Source of the DNA: Neohoeflea coraliihabitans
GTDB lineage: Bacteria > Pseudomonadota > Alphaproteobacteria > Rhizobiales > Rhizobiaceae
NCBI RefSeq assembly: GCF_019334345.1
Contig: NZ_JAHWQX010000003.1
Span: 310,001-374,000 of the forward strand
Length of the DNA: 64,000 bases
Direction of reading: 5' to 3'
Shown: piece by piece, positions 9,610-19,397 of the stretch
Position numbering within the stretch: the first letter of the stretch is position 1
Layout of the letters: each line of letters opens with the position of its first letter
Notes under the pieces: model-generated
Database searches by the model: none
Seen by the model: the letters and a program-made list of their open reading frames with translations, nothing else
Told to the model about the DNA's origin: nothing
Made by a program: the position numbers and the translations under genes

Positions 9610-11370
9610 ATGAATCTTTTCAGGGATTTCCAAAAACGAATCAATTCTGCCATCGAAGCGCTTGATGTCGTTCGCGAAAATGATGCTGCCTGCAATTTCG
9701 ACCGCCTGACGGTGGAGCCGCCGCGCGACAGTGCGCATGGCGACATCTCGACCAATGCCGCGATGGTGCTGGCCAAGCCGCTGAAGTCCAACCCGCGGGC
9801 TCTGGCAGAAGCGATCGCGGCACAATTTGCCGATGATGCGGACGTGGCGGAGACCAGCGTTGCCGGGCCGGGCTTTCTCAATTTCCGGCTGGCGCCCGCC
9901 TATTGGCAGCGCCTGACGGCCGAGGTCTGCCGGCAGGGAAGCGATTACGGCCGCTCCGAACTTGGCGCCGGGCGCAAGGTGAATGTCGAATATGTCTCGG
10001 CCAATCCGACCGGACCGATGCATGTCGGGCATTGCCGCGGCGCCGTAGTCGGCGATGCCCTGGCCAATCTTCTGGCCTTTGCCGGCTACAAGGTCGACAA
10101 GGAATACTACATCAACGATGCCGGCGTGCAGATCGATGTGCTGACACGCTCGGTGATGCTGCGCTATCGCGAAGCGCTGGGAGAGACGATCGGCGAGATC
10201 CCGTCCGGCCTGTATCCGGGCGATTATCTAGTGCCGGTCGGCGAAGCGCTGAAAGCCGAGTTCGGTGACCGGCTGCTCAGCATGGACGACGACGAGCGCG
10301 ATGCGATTTTGCGGGATCGCACGATTGCGATGATGATGGCGATGATCCGCAGCGATCTGGCCGCCCTGAACGTCAAGCATGACATCTTCTTCTCGGAGCA
10401 GCTCCTGCACGCCGATGGCGAGAAGGCGATCCGCAAGGCGATCAACGAGCTGACCTATCAGGGGCATGTCTACAAGGGCAAATTGCCTCCGCCGAAGGGC
10501 CAGTTGCCGGAGGATTGGGAAGACCGCGACCAGACGCTGTTTCGCTCGACCGAAGTGGGTGACGATATTGACCGCCCGCTGATCAAGTCGGATGGCACCT
10601 ATACCTATTTCGCGGCTGACGTGGCCTATTTCTACGACAAGTTCGCGCGTGGCTATGACGAGATGATCTATGTGCTCGGCGCGGATCATGGCGGCTACGT
10701 CAAGCGGCTGGAAGCTGTGGCGCGGGCGGTGTCCGGCGACAAGGTGCAGCTGACGGTGCTGCTATGTCAGCTGGTCAAGCTGTACCGCGACGGTGAACCG
10801 GTGCGGATGTCGAAGCGCTCCGGCGAGTTCGTGACCTTGCGCGAAGTCGTCGACGAGGTCGGGTCCGGCTCGGTGCGCTTCATGATGCTTTACCGCAAGA
10901 GCTCCGAGCCGCTGGATTTCGATTTCGCCAAGGTGACGGAGCAATCCAAAGACAATCCGGTGTTTTACGTGCAATATGCGCATGCGCGGTGCCATTCCGT
11001 GTTCCGACAGGCGAAAGAGATGTTCCCGGATCTCGATCTGAGCGGCGAAGCTTTGGCGAACGCCGATCTGACACCGCTGCGCGATGCGAGCGAACTGGCG
11101 CTGATCGGCAAGGTCGCGGAATTCCCGCGCATGATCGAGGCAGCGGCGCACGGGCACGAGCCGCACCGCGTGGCTTTCTACCTGTACGAGTTGGCCAATG
11201 CGCTGCATTCCCACTGGAACAAAGGCCGTGATGTGCCTGAATTACGGTTTGTTAACGATAAAAACAGAGAATTCACCATCGCCAGGATGGGCCTGGTCTA
11301 TGCCGTTGCTTCAGTCCTTAAAGCCGGACTGCAGATCACCGGTACGGACGCGCCCGAGGAAATGCGCTAA
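9610..11370 (+). CDS. argS: Arginyl-tRNA synthetase
   Basis: Class I synthetase that charges tRNA-Arg, 586 residues. It has the N-terminal Add1 domain, the HIGH-type motif within '[13 protein letters not shown]' (about residues 132-144), a KMSKS-like loop as 'VRMSKRSG', and the DALR anticodon-binding domain at the C-terminus ('[12 protein letters not shown]'). ATG 9610 gives the family N-terminus '[18 protein letters not shown]'; the open frame extends 114 bases upstream into dgt. The giant SPOR protein follows within 60 bases, an order common in rhizobia. Confidence 0.97.
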   Translation: MNLFRDFQKRINSAIEALDVVRENDAACNFDRLTVEPPRDSAHGDISTNAAMVLAKPLKSNPRALAEAIAAQFADDADVAETSVAGPGFLNFRLAPAYWQRLTAEVCRQGSDYGRSELGAGRKVNVEYVSANPTGPMHVGHCRGAVVGDALANLLAFAGYKVDKEYYINDAGVQIDVLTRSVMLRYREALGETIGEIPSGLYPGDYLVPVGEALKAEFGDRLLSMDDDERDAILRDRTIAMMMAMIRSDLAALNVKHDIFFSEQLLHADGEKAIRKAINELTYQGHVYKGKLPPPKGQLPEDWEDRDQTLFRSTEVGDDIDRPLIKSDGTYTYFAADVAYFYDKFARGYDEMIYVLGADHGGYVKRLEAVARAVSGDKVQLTVLLCQLVKLYRDGEPVRMSKRSGEFVTLREVVDEVGSGSVRFMMLYRKSSEPLDFDFAKVTEQSKDNPVFYVQYAHARCHSVFRQAKEMFPDLDLSGEALANADLTPLRDASELALIGKVAEFPRMIEAAAHGHEPHRVAFYLYELANALHSHWNKGRDVPELRFVNDKNREFTIARMGLVYAVASVLKAGLQITGTDAPEEMR

Positions 11371-11429
11371 CGCCACCATTTCCTCACAATGCTCTGGCAG
11401 GAACGCCCTGGTTGTGTATGTGAGTGCAA

Positions 11430-14400
11430 ATGGCAGATCGATTCGACGAAAACAGCAGCAAAACCGGCGATCAGTTGCCCGACGACGATCCGTTGGCGGA
11501 GCTGGCGCGCATTATCGGATTTGATCAGCCGCCGGCGAAGGCGCAGCCCGCGCCGGCGTCAGCCGATAGCCCAGCCACATCGGAAGAAGAGGGCATCGAT
11601 CTCGAAGCCGAGCTGCTCGCCGAGTTCGAAGCCGGAGAGGACGATCCCGCCGTTTCCGACGATCTGACCGAGCCTGAGGGCGACGGTATGGCTGCATCAG
11701 ACGATCCCGCGCTGACCGAGGCGCCGGCGGAGCCGCAGGACCTGCCGCAGACGCTCGGCGACGTGGAGCCGGACCATGATCTGTCCGGTGATCAGGGTGA
11801 TCAGGCCCTTGCTGCGGCGCCCGATGCCTCTGCCTTGCCGCCCACACTCGGCGATGTGGAGCCGGAAGAGGATCTCTCCACGCACGATCCGCAGAATGGC
11901 GCGAGTGATCTCGCTGCCGAGCCGGATGCGCTCCCTGAGTTTACGCCCGCCATCGAAGCTGAGGCTTTGCAAGGCGCCGGAGGCGCTGAAGAGCCGGCCG
12001 TCGAGGCCGAGGGTGACGTATGGCAGCCGGAACTTCTCGACGACAGCGTTAATGTCGTGGCGGATAATAATTTCACAAACTTCACCGATGGCCCGGATGG
12101 GTCCGCCGAAGATGCGGTTCAGGACCCTGAATCCGTCGGTGTGGATGACGAAGCGGACAGTGCTTTCCTGAGCGATGCCGACTCCCTGCTGGCCGAGGAC
12201 GAGCTGTTCGCGGCGCTTGAAAGCGAGTTGGCGATATCGCAGGACGTGATCGATGAATCCGTTTCGGATCTGATGGCCGAGGATGCCGCCGCAGCCGATC
12301 TCGGCGTCGGATCCGGTGAGAGCGTCGCCGCGGATGATGAATTTGATGGAGACTGGGTCGGCAATGACTGGGCCGCGGAAGAAGACGTTGTGGCCTCCGA
12401 GGCTGACACGGTCGAGCTTTCTGCCGACAGCGAGCCGGCGCCTGCGTCCGACAGCACGCCGCAGGAGGAATGGTCTGTCTCCGATGAGGCCGACCCTGAC
12501 CCCGGTTTCGAAACTGGCGAAACGGGCTCGGACGCAGATCCGGAGATTGCGCACGTCCTGCCGGACGAGACCGATCTTGCCGGTTCGGACGAAGTGGCAA
12601 TGGCCAATGATCACAATGTGGCAATGGCCAATGATCACGATGCGGCAATGGCCAATGATCATGACGATATCTTCGCCGAGATGTCGCAGTTCGATCTGCC
12701 GGAAGCCGGCGAGATTGCCAGCAGCTTGGCGCTCGGCCCGGGGCTGGAAGATGCGGCGGCGGGGAGCGATGCCGCGCCTGAGGTCGTTGCGATGCACGGT
12801 GAAGCCGGCTCCGACTCGCCGGTCCCTGTGCTCGGGGACGAGGTGGATGCGCAGCTGTTCGGCGATGGCGTGACGGATGAGATCGATCCGGACGGTTTAC
12901 AGGCCGAGCCCCTTGATTTCGCGCCGGACGATGATGTCCCGGATGGCGCTGCCGGTGACGACGTGGATGCGCCGGTCATGGCGCCTGCCGACACCGATCC
13001 GATGTTCGATGAGCTCGAAGCGGAGTTTGATGAACTCGAGGTGGAGTTCGACGATCCGGCCGCGGAGTTTCTCGAGACCACGGATTCCCTCGAGACCACC
13101 GACGCCCTTGAGACCACGGATTCCGAGCTGGATGCCGAGCCGGATGCTGAGCCCGGGCAGGGCGGTGCTGCCACCTCGTCCGAGCCGGAAGACTGGCGCG
13201 CCGGCGCGACCACGGTCGGGGGCAATGACAATCATGCGCCCTCGGTTTTCCCTGACGCCGGCGATGCGGAGCTTACGACTCACGCCGACGCGACGGCTCC
13301 GGCTGTCGAACGGGCCCAGCTGGATACAGAGCAGTTTGACCCGGGGCAGATCGACGCCACGGAATTCGATACTTCGGAGTTTGACGCGGAACTGACCGAG
13401 GCGCCGGAAATCGAGGCTGCTTCCAAGGAAGACAGCACCGAGACGCCCCGCGAGGACGTTTCGACGCCCGGTGTGGCGGCAGCCGCGGCCAGCGCCGCCG
13501 CGTTTGACGGATTCTTTCCGCAGCAGCCGGTGATCGGTGAGACTGCGGGCGACACTGCGGCCGTCACTGCGGATGCGGCCCTGCCGCTGGCCCCCTCAAC
13601 GGCTGGCGACCAGGAGGCTCGGGCAGAGGATGTGGCGGCGTCTTCCGAGGCGGCTTCCGTTAGCGACACCGATCCTGAAGACGCGCTGTTTTCCAATGTC
13701 GACTGGCTGCATTCGCACCCCAGCAGCGACGCTGAGCCCGAGCCGTCATCGGCGGAGGCAGTGTCGGAGTCATCACCGTCGGAAGGCGCGACACCCGGCC
13801 TTGATGTCTTCGATGCCAGGGATATCGGGGAAACCGGCGGCGAGCCGGAGCTGACCGGCGAGATCGATGTTCCGACGCTGCCGATCGACGAGCCGGAAGC
13901 AGGCGAGCTTTCCGGCGACGCGTTTGACAGCGAACTGGACCGGGAATTTGCCCGTCTGGTGGAAAGCGAGACCGAGAAGGATTTTGCCGTCGGGTCCGAT
14001 GCGTCCAAGGCCGCCGCAATCATGCCGGTGGCCGGCGCTGCCGCTCTTGACGATCCCGATTACACGGCGCTGGCCGCGACGCTCGACGACAAGGACGGGG
14101 AGGCGGCTGCCAGCAATGTTCGGCCGCGCCCGGTGCCGGTCGATGCCGATGCAGCAGAAGCGGTCGCGGTTCAACCGGCGGCGCGTGGCGCCGGCGCCAG
14201 CTCGAAGCGCGGGCCGCTGGCGGCGGGCGTGGTGCTCGGCGTGGCGGTGTTGTTCGGCGGCGTTGCCATCGCCTGGAACTATCTCTCCGGCGAGGGAGAC
14301 GGCGAGGGCGGTCCGCAGATCATTCGTGCCGACAAGGATCCGGTCAAGGTCGCACCGCAGGATCCCGGCGGAACAACCGTTCCCAACCAGGACAAGGCCG

Positions 14401-15380
14401 TTTACGAGCAGGTGGCCGGCCAGACCGATGGCGCCCCGAGCCAGGAACGGCTGGTGGAGAGCGCCGAAGAACCGGTGGATGTGGTGCAGCGGACGCTGGA
14501 ACCGGATGTGCTGCCGGCGGACGCGTTGCCGCTCGAGGGGCGCGCGGAAAAGGATGAGGACCGGCTGACCGAGGCCGATACGGCGGAACCTGCAAGTGAC
14601 AGTGCGGCGAGCGGCACCCTTTTGGCGCCGCGCCGTGTGAAGACAATGATCGTCCGGCCCGATGGCACCATCGTGCCGCGCGAGGAAGACCCCGTTCCGG
14701 CTGCCAGCGCGGCGAGCGATCCGGCCCCTGCCGCCGGCGAGGAAGCCGCGCAGACCGCGGACGCCACGCCGGCAGCGACGCGTCCGGCCGCGCCGGTGAC
14801 GGAGAACACTGCACCGGCAAATGCAGCGGTGGATTCCGCGGCTGCCGAGCCCGACGCAGCGGCAACCGACGAGGCGCCCGGCGAGGGCGCCGTGGCCGCA
14901 TCGGATGCGGCCCTGGCGGATCTGGCGGCAGCGCCCACGGACGAGACACAAACCGCCGAGCCGGTTGCGCCGGTGACGGAAACGGCTGCCGCAACGCCGC
15001 CGGCGACGACATTCACGGCGCCGGTGCCGGAAAGCCGCCCCGCCGATCAGCCGGTTAATGTTGTCGGCCGGGTCGCCGGCAATGGCCAGGCCACGGAGCC
15101 CGCCCAGACGGTTTCGGCGCCGGCGGTTGTCAATCCCGGCGGCTACTATGTGCAGATCGCATCGCAACCGAGCCGCGATGCCGCCGAGGCCACCTATGCC
15201 AGCCTGTCGCAGCGCTACGCCGGCATCATCGGCAATCGCGGCGTCGACTATCAGCGTGCCGATATCCCCGGCAAGGGCATTTATCACCGTGTGCGCATTC
15301 CCGGCGGCAGCCGTGATGATGCCAATCGCCTGTGCTCGCGCTACAAGAGCGCCGGCGGCAGCTGCTTCGTGACGCGCTGA
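11430..15380 (+). CDS. Giant acidic single-pass SPOR-domain protein
   Basis: Predicted inner-membrane protein of 1316 residues. Residues 1 to about 900 are a very acidic, Ala/Glu/Asp-rich, presumably disordered cytoplasmic region with internal repeats. One transmembrane helix follows ('AAGVVLGVAVLFGGVAIAWN', about 931-951), then an Ala/Pro/Glu-rich periplasmic linker, and a C-terminal SPOR domain (about 1237-1316, from 'GGYYVQIASQPSRDAAEATY'). SPOR domains bind denuded septal peptidoglycan, so a division-site role is likely. The corresponding gene after argS in other rhizobia encodes a SPOR protein too, but this one seems unusually long. GTG 11424 is an alternative start two codons upstream. 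nagZ and scpAB follow. Confidence 0.9.
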   Translation: MADRFDENSSKTGDQLPDDDPLAELARIIGFDQPPAKAQPAPASADSPATSEEEGIDLEAELLAEFEAGEDDPAVSDDLTEPEGDGMAASDDPALTEAPAEPQDLPQTLGDVEPDHDLSGDQGDQALAAAPDASALPPTLGDVEPEEDLSTHDPQNGASDLAAEPDALPEFTPAIEAEALQGAGGAEEPAVEAEGDVWQPELLDDSVNVVADNNFTNFTDGPDGSAEDAVQDPESVGVDDEADSAFLSDADSLLAEDELFAALESELAISQDVIDESVSDLMAEDAAAADLGVGSGESVAADDEFDGDWVGNDWAAEEDVVASEADTVELSADSEPAPASDSTPQEEWSVSDEADPDPGFETGETGSDADPEIAHVLPDETDLAGSDEVAMANDHNVAMANDHDAAMANDHDDIFAEMSQFDLPEAGEIASSLALGPGLEDAAAGSDAAPEVVAMHGEAGSDSPVPVLGDEVDAQLFGDGVTDEIDPDGLQAEPLDFAPDDDVPDGAAGDDVDAPVMAPADTDPMFDELEAEFDELEVEFDDPAAEFLETTDSLETTDALETTDSELDAEPDAEPGQGGAATSSEPEDWRAGATTVGGNDNHAPSVFPDAGDAELTTHADATAPAVERAQLDTEQFDPGQIDATEFDTSEFDAELTEAPEIEAASKEDSTETPREDVSTPGVAAAAASAAAFDGFFPQQPVIGETAGDTAAVTADAALPLAPSTAGDQEARAEDVAASSEAASVSDTDPEDALFSNVDWLHSHPSSDAEPEPSSAEAVSESSPSEGATPGLDVFDARDIGETGGEPELTGEIDVPTLPIDEPEAGELSGDAFDSELDREFARLVESETEKDFAVGSDASKAAAIMPVAGAAALDDPDYTALAATLDDKDGEAAASNVRPRPVPVDADAAEAVAVQPAARGAGASSKRGPLAAGVVLGVAVLFGGVAIAWNYLSGEGDGEGGPQIIRADKDPVKVAPQDPGGTTVPNQDKAVYEQVAGQTDGAPSQERLVESAEEPVDVVQRTLEPDVLPADALPLEGRAEKDEDRLTEADTAEPASDSAASGTLLAPRRVKTMIVRPDGTIVPREEDPVPAASAASDPAPAAGEEAAQTADATPAATRPAAPVTENTAPANAAVDSAAAEPDAAATDEAPGEGAVAASDAALADLAAAPTDETQTAEPVAPVTETAAATPPATTFTAPVPESRPADQPVNVVGRVAGNGQATEPAQTVSAPAVVNPGGYYVQIASQPSRDAAEATYASLSQRYAGIIGNRGVDYQRADIPGKGIYHRVRIPGGSRDDANRLCSRYKSAGGSCFVTR
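12594..12665 (+). repeat. 24-bp coding tandem repeat, three units (VAMANDHN/D)
   Basis: Three in-frame copies at 12594-12617, 12618-12641 and 12642-12665 encode VAMANDHN, VAMANDHD and AAMANDHD. The DNA copies are nearly identical, indicating recent duplication inside the disordered part of the SPOR protein. Confidence 0.95.
13071..13124 (+). repeat. 18-bp coding tandem repeat, three units (LETTDS/A)
   Basis: Copies at 13071-13088, 13089-13106 and 13107-13124 encode LETTDS, LETTDA and LETTDS. They lie in the acidic region of the SPOR protein, just after a 'DELEAEFDELEVEFDD' near-repeat. Confidence 0.93.
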
Positions 15381-15487
15381 TTGAAGGCGCTGTCACAGGC
15401 CGCCCACCCGCCGACAAGGCCCGCAGCTGTGGATTGCGCCTCTTGATGGCGCTGTGAGCCCTCTGGGCGCTCGGGGAGTTGCGGGCG

Positions 15488-16522
15488 ATGGGCTATGATT
15501 TGCATATGAGCGAATCAAAGGCTGTCATTTTCGGAAGCATGGGACCGCAGCTGAGCGCCGATGAAAAGGCGTTCTTCCGGGATGAACGACCCTGGGGCTT
15601 CATCCTGTTCGGCCGCAACATTGTCGAAAAAGCGCAGATTGCAGACCTGACCGCCGAGATGCGCGAATGTGCCGGGCGACCGGATGCGCCGGTGCTGATC
15701 GACCAGGAAGGCGGACGGGTGCAGCGGCTGCGTCCGCCGCTGGCGCCGAATTATCCGGCTGGTGCCGAACTCGGCGCGTTGTACGGCAACGACCGGGACA
15801 AGGGTCTGCGGGCGGCCTGGCTGTTGTCGCGCCTGCACGCCTTTGATTTGGTGCCCTGCGGCATCAATGTCGACTGTCTGCCGGTGCTCGACGTGCCGGC
15901 GCCCGGCGGCCATGAGGTGATCGGAAGCCGCGCCTATGGCACGCGCCCCGAGGTGGTGGCGGCGATGGGGAAGGCGGCCGCTGACGGTCTGAAGGCCGGC
16001 GGGATGCTGCCGGTCATCAAGCACATCCCCGGTCACGGACGGGCAGATGCCGACACGCATCTCGAACTGCCGCGCGTGAGGGCGACGCACGAGGAGCTGG
16101 CGGAAGTGGATTTCCCGCCGTTTCATGCCTTGCGGACGGAATTGATGGCCATGACGGCGCATGTGATCTACACGGCCATCGATGCTGAGGCGCCCGGTAC
16201 GATTTCATCCAAGGTCATCGGCGAGGTGATCCGCCGCGAGATCGGTTTCGACGGGCTGCTGATGTCCGACGATGTGTCGATGAACGCGCTGTCGGGTGAT
16301 TTCGCAGCGCGGACACGGGCCATCTTCGCAGCGGGATGCGACGTGGTATTGCATTGCAATGGCGATATGGCTGAGATGCGCGCCGTTGCGGGGCAAACGC
16401 CTGTCCTCGCGGATAAGGCACTGCGCCGCGCCGAAGCGGTGACGGCAGCATTTTCAACGCCTGACGACAGCGACGGGGACGAACTGCGTGAGGCGTTCGC
16501 GCAATTGATGGCGACAGCCTGA
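15488..16522 (+). CDS. nagZ: Beta-N-acetylhexosaminidase NagZ (GH3)
   Basis: Cytoplasmic glycoside hydrolase of family 3 that removes GlcNAc from anhydro-muropeptides during peptidoglycan recycling. Key features are 'LIDQEGGRVQRL', 'KHIPGHGRADADTHLELP' (the flexible loop carrying the His-Asp dyad), and the nucleophile region 'LLMSDDVSMNAL'. The ATG at 15488 has GGGGAG nine bases upstream, giving 344 residues. ATG 15506 ('MSESKAVIFG') matches the usual family N-terminus better but lacks a clear ribosome site. It is followed 16 bases later by scpA, probably in one operon. Confidence 0.94.
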   Translation: MGYDLHMSESKAVIFGSMGPQLSADEKAFFRDERPWGFILFGRNIVEKAQIADLTAEMRECAGRPDAPVLIDQEGGRVQRLRPPLAPNYPAGAELGALYGNDRDKGLRAAWLLSRLHAFDLVPCGINVDCLPVLDVPAPGGHEVIGSRAYGTRPEVVAAMGKAAADGLKAGGMLPVIKHIPGHGRADADTHLELPRVRATHEELAEVDFPPFHALRTELMAMTAHVIYTAIDAEAPGTISSKVIGEVIRREIGFDGLLMSDDVSMNALSGDFAARTRAIFAAGCDVVLHCNGDMAEMRAVAGQTPVLADKALRRAEAVTAAFSTPDDSDGDELREAFAQLMATA

Positions 16523-16538
16523 AGGGAAGGACCGGCCA

Positions 16539-17438
16539 GTGGCAGCACCGGGGCGGCAGATGCCGGACAGCAGCGGATGGGAGCAGACGCCGGCGAAAAA
16601 ACCGGCGCCGGCCTCCGGTTTGCCGATGGACGGGCTGTGGGAGGACGCTACCTCACGCACCCAGAGTGACCCGGCCCTGGTCATCGATATCGAGGGTTTC
16701 GAGGGGCCGCTCGATCTGCTTTTGCACCTGGCGCGCACCCAGAAGGTCGATCTGGCGAAAATCTCGGTTCTGGCGCTGGCCGAACAATATCTCACCTTCA
16801 TCGAAGCGGCCCGCAAATTGCGGCTAGAACTGGCGGCCGATTACCTGGTGATGGCGGCGTGGCTGGCCTATCTGAAGTCGCGCCTGCTGATCCCGCAACA
16901 GGCGCAGGGTGACGAGCCGAGCGGCGAGGAGATGGCGGCGCAACTGGCGTTCCGGCTGAAGCGGCTGGAAGCGATGCGTGATGCCGCAACGCGCCTGATC
17001 AACCGAAACCGTCTCGGCCGCGACGTCTTTGCGCGCGGTGCGCCGCAGCCGCTGGTCGTGGACCGGCGGTCGAAATTCTCCGCCAGCCTGTACGATCTGT
17101 TGACCGCCTATGCCTCGCAGCGCCAGCGCCAGAGTCTGTCGCATGTGACGATCGCGCGGCGCCAGGTGTGGTCGCTGACCGACGCCCGCACGATCCTGAC
17201 GCGGATGCTTGGCACCCTTGCCGACTGGACGGCGCTCGACCAGTTTCTCCTGCGCTATCTCAGCGAAGCCGAGGAACGCAACACGGTGATGGCCAGCTCG
17301 TTTGCCGCATCGCTGGAAATGGTGCGCGAGGGCAAGCTTGAAATGCGCCAGGACGCTGCCTTTGCGCCGATATATCTGCGGCGCGGCCGCAATGGTGAAC
17401 CCGGCAATGGTGAAGCCGGCAATGGTGAATCCGCATGA
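16539..17438 (+). CDS. scpA: Segregation and condensation protein A
   Basis: Kleisin subunit that bridges SMC heads and recruits ScpB during chromosome condensation. The 299-residue product has the kleisin N-terminal signature 'FEGPLDLLLHLARTQKVDL' (from about residue 52) and 'YLVMAAWLAYLKSRLLIP'. The GTG start at 16539 has GGAAGG eight bases upstream; ATG 16560 is an alternative. The C-terminus carries three copies of a 15-bp repeat encoding NGE(P/A/S)G. Its stop codon overlaps the scpB start (ATGA), indicating coupled translation. Confidence 0.93.
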   Translation: MAAPGRQMPDSSGWEQTPAKKPAPASGLPMDGLWEDATSRTQSDPALVIDIEGFEGPLDLLLHLARTQKVDLAKISVLALAEQYLTFIEAARKLRLELAADYLVMAAWLAYLKSRLLIPQQAQGDEPSGEEMAAQLAFRLKRLEAMRDAATRLINRNRLGRDVFARGAPQPLVVDRRSKFSASLYDLLTAYASQRQRQSLSHVTIARRQVWSLTDARTILTRMLGTLADWTALDQFLLRYLSEAEERNTVMASSFAASLEMVREGKLEMRQDAAFAPIYLRRGRNGEPGNGEAGNGESA

Positions 17439-18175
17439 GTGAGCAGACTCCGTCGTCAACGCGTGATGCAGCAGATTCTGCTTTTGCAGAGCAGGCTGAT
17501 TCGGACGCTCCGGACAGCCCGGTCTATGCGGAGAGCCTGCGCATTGCCGAGGCAATCGTCTTTGCGTCGGCCGAGCCGGTGCCGGAGAAGCTGATCGGCG
17601 AACGGCTGCCGGACGGGGTTTCCGTGGCGACGGTGATGCAAAGGCTCGAACGCTTTTATGCGGCGCGCGGCGTCAATCTGATCCGCGTCGGCGACGCCTG
17701 GGCGTTCCGCACCGCCGCGGATCTGTCCTTCGTCATCCGGCATGAGCAGACCGAGGTGCGCAAATTGTCGCGCGCCGGCCTCGAGGTGCTGGCGATCATT
17801 GCCTATCACCAGCCGACCACCCGCGCCGAGATCGAGGAAATCCGCGGCGTGGCGACGTCGAAGGGAACGCTGGACGTGCTCCTTGAAACCGGCTGGGTGC
17901 GCATGCGCGGGCGCAGACGCTCGCCGGGGCGTCCGGTGACCTACGGGACAACGGCGGAGTTTCTCGATCATTTCGGGCTGGAGGACGTGCGCGATCTGCC
18001 CGGCATGGACGAATTGAAAGGGGCGGGCCTTCTTTCAAGCCGCATTCCTGCGCATTTCAGCATGCCGCAGCCGCCGGCCAATGATGATCTTGCAGAGGAC
18101 GAGGATCCAATCACGCAGATGGACCTCGAGGAGCTCGGCCTGCTCAGCCCCAGGGGCGACGAGGGCGAAGATTAG
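17435..18175 (+). CDS. scpB: Segregation and condensation protein B
   Basis: Winged-helix partner of ScpA in the SMC-ScpAB condensin complex, 246 residues. The typical core is visible: 'LRIAEAIVFASAEPVPEKLI', 'GLEVLAIIAYHQPTTRAEIE' and 'GRRRSPGRPVTYGTTAEFLD' (the last a strong ScpB signature). A variable acidic C-terminal tail follows. The start overlaps the scpA stop by four bases. An ABC ATPase gene, unusual at this position, separates it from tatA. Confidence 0.95.
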   Translation: MSEQTPSSTRDAADSAFAEQADSDAPDSPVYAESLRIAEAIVFASAEPVPEKLIGERLPDGVSVATVMQRLERFYAARGVNLIRVGDAWAFRTAADLSFVIRHEQTEVRKLSRAGLEVLAIIAYHQPTTRAEIEEIRGVATSKGTLDVLLETGWVRMRGRRRSPGRPVTYGTTAEFLDHFGLEDVRDLPGMDELKGAGLLSSRIPAHFSMPQPPANDDLAEDEDPITQMDLEELGLLSPRGDEGED

Positions 18176-18281
18176 CCATGCCGTGCAACAGGCGGTTTCG
18201 CCACGCAACGATCCGGTGTATGGCTCGCGACCGGGTTTTTGAGTAGCGGGTCGGCAGATTTTGGCAGCACAGCAGCGGCAG

Positions 18282-19367
18282 ATGACAGGGGGACGGCGAT
18301 CGGCCGGCGTGACGTTCGCGGCGCGGCTGACCTTTGCCGACATCCATCATCATTACGGCGCGCGCCACGTCTTGAAGGGGGTGTCGCTGACCGCCGAGCC
18401 GGGGGAAGTGTTGTGCCTGCTCGGACCGTCGGGATCGGGAAAGACGACGCTGCTGCGGATCGCGGCGGGAATCGAGCGCCAGAGCAGCGGCCGCCTGGTG
18501 CTCAACGACCGCGAGATCTCCGGCGACGAGGCGGATCTGCCGCCCGAACAGCGCGGCATCGGCCTGATGTTCCAGGATTTTGCCTTGTTTCCGCATCTGA
18601 CGATCGTCGACAATGTGCGCTTCGGGTTGACGCAGCTGTCGCGCCGCGCCGGCCGGGAAGAGGCGATGGTGGCGCTCGACCGGGTTGGCCTGGCGCACCA
18701 TGGCATGAGTTATCCGCACCTGTTGTCGGGCGGCGAGCAGCAACGGGTAGCGCTGGCGCGGGCCCTGGCGCCGCGTCCGGGTGTGCTCTTGATGGACGAG
18801 CCGTTTTCGGGGCTTGATTCGCGCCTGAAGGACTCCGTGCGGGCGCAGACGCTTGCGATTTTGCGGGAGGCGCGGGCGACGGCCATTGTCGTGACGCACG
18901 ATGCCGAGGAGGCCATGCGCATGGGCGACCGGATCGCCCTTCTGGGGGGCGGCGAGCTGATTCAGACCGGCACGGCCGAGGATTTGTATCACCGGCCGGC
19001 CAATCTCTTCGCCGCCGCGTTCTTCTCAGAGCTGAATGTCTTCCAGGCGCGGGTGGCGGGCGCGGTGGCGGTAACGCCGCTCGGTCCGGTTGCGGTACCG
19101 CAATTTGGCGATGGAACGCTGGTTGATGTGGCCATCCGGCATTCGGGCGTGCATATACGCAATGACGATCAGGGACTTCCGGCGCGTATCGTGGCGCGAC
19201 GTTTTCTCGGGGTCGAGGAGCACATGACGCTGGCAATTGCCGAGGGTGACAACAAGGTTCAGGCGCGGGTTCGCGCCGGGCAGGTTGCGCCGGGGCAGCG
19301 CGAAGTCAGCCTAGAACTGAGTGACAAGGACATATTGGTGTTTGAATCTTCGGCGCAAACGTCTTAG
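18282..19367 (+). CDS. ABC transporter ATP-binding protein, FbpC/MalK-like, without a nearby permease
   Basis: Nucleotide-binding subunit of an import-type ABC transporter, most like those for iron(III), putrescine or sulfate. Walker A 'GPSGSGKTT', Q-loop 'FQDFALFPH', signature 'LSGGEQQRV', Walker B 'VLLMDEPFS' and H-loop 'VVTHDAEEA' are intact. The C-terminal roughly 110 residues look like a TOBE-type regulatory domain. ATG 18282 gives 361 residues; TTG 18261 would add seven. No permease or binding-protein gene is adjacent; it sits between scpB and tatA. The partner must be encoded elsewhere, or the protein has a stand-alone role. Confidence 0.88.
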   Translation: MTGGRRSAGVTFAARLTFADIHHHYGARHVLKGVSLTAEPGEVLCLLGPSGSGKTTLLRIAAGIERQSSGRLVLNDREISGDEADLPPEQRGIGLMFQDFALFPHLTIVDNVRFGLTQLSRRAGREEAMVALDRVGLAHHGMSYPHLLSGGEQQRVALARALAPRPGVLLMDEPFSGLDSRLKDSVRAQTLAILREARATAIVVTHDAEEAMRMGDRIALLGGGELIQTGTAEDLYHRPANLFAAAFFSELNVFQARVAGAVAVTPLGPVAVPQFGDGTLVDVAIRHSGVHIRNDDQGLPARIVARRFLGVEEHMTLAIAEGDNKVQARVRAGQVAPGQREVSLELSDKDILVFESSAQTS

Positions 19368-19397
19368 ATCAACAGAGATTTTGAACAGGAGAGTGGC

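Noticed and set aside
13773-15287. 504-codon minus-strand frame and several others opposite the SPOR gene
   Set aside because: They are by-products of the Ala/Glu/Asp-rich low-complexity coding sequence.
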